Positions 60,261 through 64,000 of a stretch of 64,000 nucleotides of DNA are shown in pieces. Below the pieces are notes generated by a model. That model saw nothing but the letters and a program-made list of their open reading frames with translations. It was not told where the DNA came from and did no database searches. The stretch is from Alphaproteobacteria bacterium (GTDB lineage Bacteria; Pseudomonadota; Alphaproteobacteria; JANSWW01). Position 1 is the stretch's first letter. The number at the start of each line of letters is the position of its first letter. A program made the translations under genes and the position numbers. Where the stretch lies: contig JANSWW010000004.1 of assembly GCA_024743275.1 (NCBI GenBank), positions 62,001-126,000 of the forward strand. The letters run 5' to 3'.

Positions 60261-62681
60261 TTACCCGTGCAAGCCCAGATCGTTGGCGGTCTTCCAGATC
60301 CGCCAGTGATCGTGGGGCATGTGGCTATGCCGCAGCCCGAAGGCCCGGAAGGCGTCATGAACCGCGTTGGAGAAGGCCGGCACACCGCCGACATTCGGGC
60401 TTTCGCCGACGCCCTTGGCGCCGATCGGATGATGCGGGCTGGGCGTTTCCGTGTGGTCGGTGGTGTAGTTGGGCGTCTCCCAGGCCGTCGGTAGGAAGAA
60501 GTCCATCAGGGTGCCGGTCTTGACGTTGCCGATCTCGTCATAGGCGATCTCCTGGCCCATGGCGATGGCCAGCGCCTCGGTCAGACCGCCATGGACCTGG
60601 CCCTCGATCACCATCGGGTTGATCCGGGTCCCGCAATCGTCCAGCGCGTAGAACTGGCGGATCTGATGGGTCCCGGTATCGACGTCGATCTCCATGACGC
60701 AGACATAGGCGCCGAAGGGATAGGTCATGTTCGGCGGATCGTAATAGCTGACCGCCTCAAGGCCCGGCTCGACACCCGGAATCGCCTGATTGTACGAGGC
60801 ATAGGCGATGTCGGCCATGGTCTTGAACCGCTCGGGCGCCCCCTTGACCACGAAGCGGTCGACATCCCATTCGAGATCGTCGTCGTGCACTTCGAGAAGA
60901 TAGGCCGCGATCATCTGCGCCTTGGCCCGGATCTTCCGGCCGGCGAGCGCCGTCGCGGCCCCTGCGACCGGGGTCGACCGCGACCCGTAGGTCCCAAGAC
61001 CGTAGGGCGCGGTATCGGTGTCGCCCTCCTCGATGGTGATCGAATCCGCCGGAATGCCGATTTCCGAGGCCAGGATCTGGGCGAAGGTCGTGGCGTGGCC
61101 CTGACCCTGGCTGATCGTGCCCAGGCGGGCGATGGCGCTGCCCGTCGGGTGGATCCTGATCTCGCAGCTATCGAACATGCCCATGCCGAGAATGTCGCAA
61201 TTCTTGACCGGGCCGGCACCGACGATTTCCGTGAAGAAGGTCAGGCCGATGCCGAGCAGCTTGCGCGTCTCGCCGCGCTTGAAGGCTTCGACCCGTTCTG
61301 CCTGCTCCTTGCGCAGCCCTTCATAGTCGACGGCCTTCAGCGCCTTGTCCCAGGCGGTGTGATAGTCGCCGCTGTCGTATTCCCAGCCGAGCGCGGAGGT
61401 GTAGGGGAACTGCTCCTTCTTGATGAAGTTCTTGGCGCGCAGTTCCGCCGCGTCCATACCGAGTTCGATGGCCAGGACCTCGATCATCCGCTCGATGAAA
61501 TAGGCGGCCTCCGTCACCCGGAAGGAGCAGCGATAGGCCACCCCGCCCGGTGCCTTGTTGGTGTAGACCCCGTCGACGCCGACATAGGCGACCGGGATGT
61601 CATAGGACCCGGTGCAGATGTGGAAGAAGCCGGCCGGGAACTTGGTCGGGTCGGCACAGGCGTCGAAGGCGCCGTGGTCGGCCGTCACATAGCAGTGCAG
61701 GCCGGTGATTTTACCGTCCTTGGTGGCGCTGATCTTGCCCTTCATCCAATAGTCGCGGGCGAACGCCGTGGCCATCAGATTCTCCATTCGGTCCTCGATC
61801 CATTTCACCGGCTTGCCGGTGACGATCGAGGCGACGATGGAGCAGACATAGCCCGGATAGACGCCGACCTTGTTGCCGAAGCCGCCGCCGATATCGGGGC
61901 TGATCACCCGAATGTTGTGCTCCTCGATGCCGGACAGCAGCGAGGCGACGGTGCGCACCACATGCGGCGCCTGGAAGGTGCCATAGAGGGTCAGCTTGCC
62001 GTTCACCTTGTCCATGGAGGCGACACAGCCGCAGGTCTCCAGGGGGCACGGATGGGTGCGGTGATAATAGACCATCTCCTCGGCCACCACCTCGGCGCTC
62101 TCGATCGCCTGGTTGGTCGCCGCCTCGTCGCCCTCCTCCCACAGGAAGATGTGGTTCGGGTGACGCCGCGGTCCGTGGGCGCCGTCGGCCCCGTCCTCAA
62201 GGTCTTCGCGCAGCACCGTGGCGCCTTCCTCCAGCGCCTTGAACGGATCGGTGACGACCGGCAGTTCGTCATAGTCGACCTCGACGGCCTCGACGCCGTC
62301 GGCGGCGGCATAGCGGTCGGTGGCGACCACGAAGGCGACTTCCTGGGCCTGGAACAGCACCTTCCCGTCGGCCAGCACCATCTGCTTGTCGCCGGCCAGC
62401 GTCGGCATCCAATGCAGGTTCAGCGGCTCGAGATCCTTCGCGGTCAGGACGGCGAGGACGCCGGGGATGGCCAGCGCCGCCTCGGTGTCGATCGACTTGA
62501 TCCGCGCATGGGCGTAGGGGGAGCGGACGAAGTCGCCGAACAGCATGCCCGGCAGTTTGACGTCATCGATATAGTTGCCCTTGCCTTGCGTGAACCGGAG
62601 GTCCTCGACCCGCTTGCGCGAGGAACCGAGACCCTTCAACTTCGCGACGCGTTCGTCGCGGCTCGGATTCATGTCGTTCAT
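60261..62681 (-). CDS. coxL: CoxL, form I aerobic carbon monoxide dehydrogenase large subunit
   Basis: An 806-residue molybdenum hydroxylase. The diagnostic form I sequence AYRCSFR lies at residues 382-388, with C385 as the ligand of the active-site copper. Other family elements are [18 protein letters not shown] at the start, [13 protein letters not shown], and the late [18 protein letters not shown] with the catalytic glutamate. It oxidises CO to CO2 and passes electrons to CoxS and CoxM. Its start overlaps coxS (ATGA). This signature separates it from form II and related enzymes of unknown substrate. Confidence 0.95.
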   Translation of the reverse strand: MNDMNPSRDERVAKLKGLGSSRKRVEDLRFTQGKGNYIDDVKLPGMLFGDFVRSPYAHARIKSIDTEAALAIPGVLAVLTAKDLEPLNLHWMPTLAGDKQMVLADGKVLFQAQEVAFVVATDRYAAADGVEAVEVDYDELPVVTDPFKALEEGATVLREDLEDGADGAHGPRRHPNHIFLWEEGDEAATNQAIESAEVVAEEMVYYHRTHPCPLETCGCVASMDKVNGKLTLYGTFQAPHVVRTVASLLSGIEEHNIRVISPDIGGGFGNKVGVYPGYVCSIVASIVTGKPVKWIEDRMENLMATAFARDYWMKGKISATKDGKITGLHCYVTADHGAFDACADPTKFPAGFFHICTGSYDIPVAYVGVDGVYTNKAPGGVAYRCSFRVTEAAYFIERMIEVLAIELGMDAAELRAKNFIKKEQFPYTSALGWEYDSGDYHTAWDKALKAVDYEGLRKEQAERVEAFKRGETRKLLGIGLTFFTEIVGAGPVKNCDILGMGMFDSCEIRIHPTGSAIARLGTISQGQGHATTFAQILASEIGIPADSITIEEGDTDTAPYGLGTYGSRSTPVAGAATALAGRKIRAKAQMIAAYLLEVHDDDLEWDVDRFVVKGAPERFKTMADIAYASYNQAIPGVEPGLEAVSYYDPPNMTYPFGAYVCVMEIDVDTGTHQIRQFYALDDCGTRINPMVIEGQVHGGLTEALAIAMGQEIAYDEIGNVKTGTLMDFFLPTAWETPNYTTDHTETPSPHHPIGAKGVGESPNVGGVPAFSNAVHDAFRAFGLRHSHMPHDHWRIWKTANDLGLHG

Positions 62682-63169
62682 TCTGCGGCCTCCTTGACCC
62701 CGTTCATTTCATCCGCGGCGGCCAGGATCGACTTGACGATATTCTGATAGCCGGTGCAGCGGCACAGATTGCCGGCCATGCCGAAGCGGACCTCTTCCTC
62801 GGTCGGGCTCGGGTTTTCCTGAAGCAGACGGTAGGCCCGGGTGATCATGCCCGGCGTGCAATAACCGCATTGCAGGCCGTGATGCTCGCGGAAGGCCTTC
62901 TGCAGCGGGTGCAGATCGTCGGGCGACCCGATGCCCTCGACCGTGGTGATCTCGGTACCGTTGGCCTGGATCGCGAACAGGGTGCAGGCCTTCACCGACT
63001 TGCCGTCGATGTCGACGGTGCAGGCCCCGCAGTGGGAAGTCTCGCAGCCGATATGCGGACCGGTGACGTTGAGCTGTTCCCGCAAGGTGTGGATCAACAG
63101 CTCGCGCGGTTCGGCCAGGACGTCCTTCTCCTCGCCGTTCACCGTGAATTTGATGTGTTGCTTGCTCAT
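62678..63169 (-). CDS. coxS: CoxS, [2Fe-2S] subunit of CO dehydrogenase
   Basis: A 163-residue ferredoxin-like subunit. Ligands for the first cluster are C42, C47, C50 and C62 ([10 protein letters not shown]), those of the second C101, C104, C136, C138 (CGYC and CRC). It carries electrons from CoxL to CoxM. The start has GAGGGAGAG upstream and the coxM stop lies 12 bases before it. Confidence 0.94.
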   Translation of the reverse strand: MSKQHIKFTVNGEEKDVLAEPRELLIHTLREQLNVTGPHIGCETSHCGACTVDIDGKSVKACTLFAIQANGTEITTVEGIGSPDDLHPLQKAFREHHGLQCGYCTPGMITRAYRLLQENPSPTEEEVRFGMAGNLCRCTGYQNIVKSILAAADEMNGVKEAAE

Positions 63170-63181
63170 GAATCTCTCCCT

Positions 63182-64000
63182 CTAGGCACGCGACCAGGCG
63201 CGCTCGATGGCGCGGGTCAGGACGATGCCGGCGACATGCCGCTTGAATTCGACCGGACCGCGGTTGTCCTCGGAGGGGTCGATATCCTCCAGCATCGCGG
63301 CGACGGCCGCCTTGACGCTGTCGGCATCGCAGGCCCCGCCGACCAGCGCCTGGGCGGCCGCTTCGGACCAGACCGGGATGTCTGACAGGTTGGTCATCGC
63401 GATCGACGCGGAGGCGACGGTGCCGCCCTCCTTGGTCAACAGCACGGCGGCGGCGGCGGTCGCATAGTCGCCGATCTTCCGCTTCTGCTTTTCGTAGGCG
63501 TAACCGCCCTTCGGCGCGGTGAAACGGATCTGGGTCAGGATCTCGTCATCCTCGCGCGCGGTCGTATAGGCCGCCTCGTAGAAGTCGCGGGCCGCGATCT
63601 CGCGGTCGCCGTTCGGGCCAAGGACCGTGAAGACCGCCCCGATGCACTGCATCAGGCCCGGCATGTCGTTGCCCGGATCGCCGTTGGCGACGTTGCCGCC
63701 GACGGTGCCCATATAGCGGACCTGCGGATCGGCGATCTGCAGGGCGGCCTCGTGCAGGATCGGGGCCGCGTCGGCCAGGATCTTGCTTTCGATCAGGTCG
63801 TGCTGGGTCGTCATCGCGCCGATGGTGACGGCATCGCCGTCGACGGAGATGCCCTTCATGTCCTGGCAGTCTTGCAGATCGATCAGATGCTCGACCGCCG
63901 CCATGCGCAGTTTCATCATCGGAATTAGGCTGTGCCCGCCCGCGATAACGCGTGCCTCGTCGCCATGGCTTTGCAACAGGCTGACGGCGGACGCGGTGTC
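63182..64000 (-). CDS. coxM: CoxM, FAD subunit of CO dehydrogenase (5' end outside window)
   Basis: At least 272 residues, the start lying beyond the right edge. AGGHSLIPMMKLR is the FAD-binding motif of this subunit, and MGTVGGNVANGDPGNDMPGL the second. RARDFYE-type segments (AARDFYEAAYTTAR) and the C-terminal domain of CO dehydrogenase flavoproteins follow. It accepts electrons from CoxS and passes them to the quinone pool. The reading frame is open to base 64000. Confidence 0.92.
   Translation of the reverse strand, partial: DTASAVSLLQSHGDEARVIAGGHSLIPMMKLRMAAVEHLIDLQDCQDMKGISVDGDAVTIGAMTTQHDLIESKILADAAPILHEAALQIADPQVRYMGTVGGNVANGDPGNDMPGLMQCIGAVFTVLGPNGDREIAARDFYEAAYTTAREDDEILTQIRFTAPKGGYAYEKQKRKIGDYATAAAAVLLTKEGGTVASASIAMTNLSDIPVWSEAAAQALVGGACDADSVKAAVAAMLEDIDPSEDNRGPVEFKRHVAGIVLTRAIERAWSRA

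Overview
The window is about 64 kb of GC-rich DNA, densely packed with genes, and looks chromosomal. The gene content points to an alphaproteobacterium, probably a marine Rhodospirillales-like lithoheterotroph: a DddL-type DMSP lyase, a complete Sox thiosulfate-oxidation cluster of the soxRSVWXYZABCD(EFH) kind, form I aerobic CO dehydrogenase, PAS_5 and PilZ proteins, tripartite tricarboxylate transport and several MaoC/PhyH-type catabolic enzymes. The species cannot be named from sequence alone. No rRNA, convincing tRNA, CRISPR array, prophage or insertion sequence was seen.

Left part (1-24600): a mosaic of short transcription units. It holds a PhyH-type dioxygenase, an HD hydrolase, the DMSP lyase, cyclopropane fatty acid synthase, cysD-cysNC for sulfate activation, a flavin amine oxidase overlapping a cobalamin-type binding protein, a MaoC-like hydratase, a PAS_5 protein, two related pentapeptide-repeat proteins (10960-12219 and 19247-20593), an AraC regulator divergent from a periplasmic molybdenum hydroxylase (iorAB-like), an SDR, a PilZ protein, a hydroxyisobutyrate-dehydrogenase-family enzyme, a four-domain hybrid histidine kinase and an amidinotransferase.

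Middle (24649-45740): sulfur metabolism. A minus-strand run from a small DUF2892 membrane protein through DsrE-like, periplasmic rhodanese, two half-size YeeE/YedE transporters, persulfide dioxygenase-like hydrolase and DUF442 protein to a SulP transporter lies directly after a Crp/Fnr regulator gene. It looks like a module that imports and oxidises sulfane sulfur. Next is the Sox system: soxXYZABCD on the minus strand, soxVW upstream of it, and divergently soxS, a GlcG/HbpS-like gene, a two-cysteine ArsR repressor (soxR/bigR type) and a full-length thiosulfate transporter. A convergent unit encodes a dihaem cytochrome, a flavocytochrome c flavoprotein and an atypical metallo-beta-lactamase-fold protein (SoxE/F/H-like). 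Three promoter regions of these units share a similar AT-rich motif that may be the SoxR operator.

Right part (45971-64000): a branched-chain amino acid type ABC importer (substrate-binding gene, strong terminator, two ATPases, two permeases), a GlxA-type regulator with a rhodanese, a TctABC transporter, a tandem universal stress protein, and a coxMSLDEF operon on the minus strand. The CoxL protein has the form I signature AYRCSFR, and coxM runs off the right edge. Together the genes suggest an organism that supplements heterotrophic growth on imported organic acids, amino acids and DMSP with electrons from thiosulfate, sulfide and carbon monoxide.
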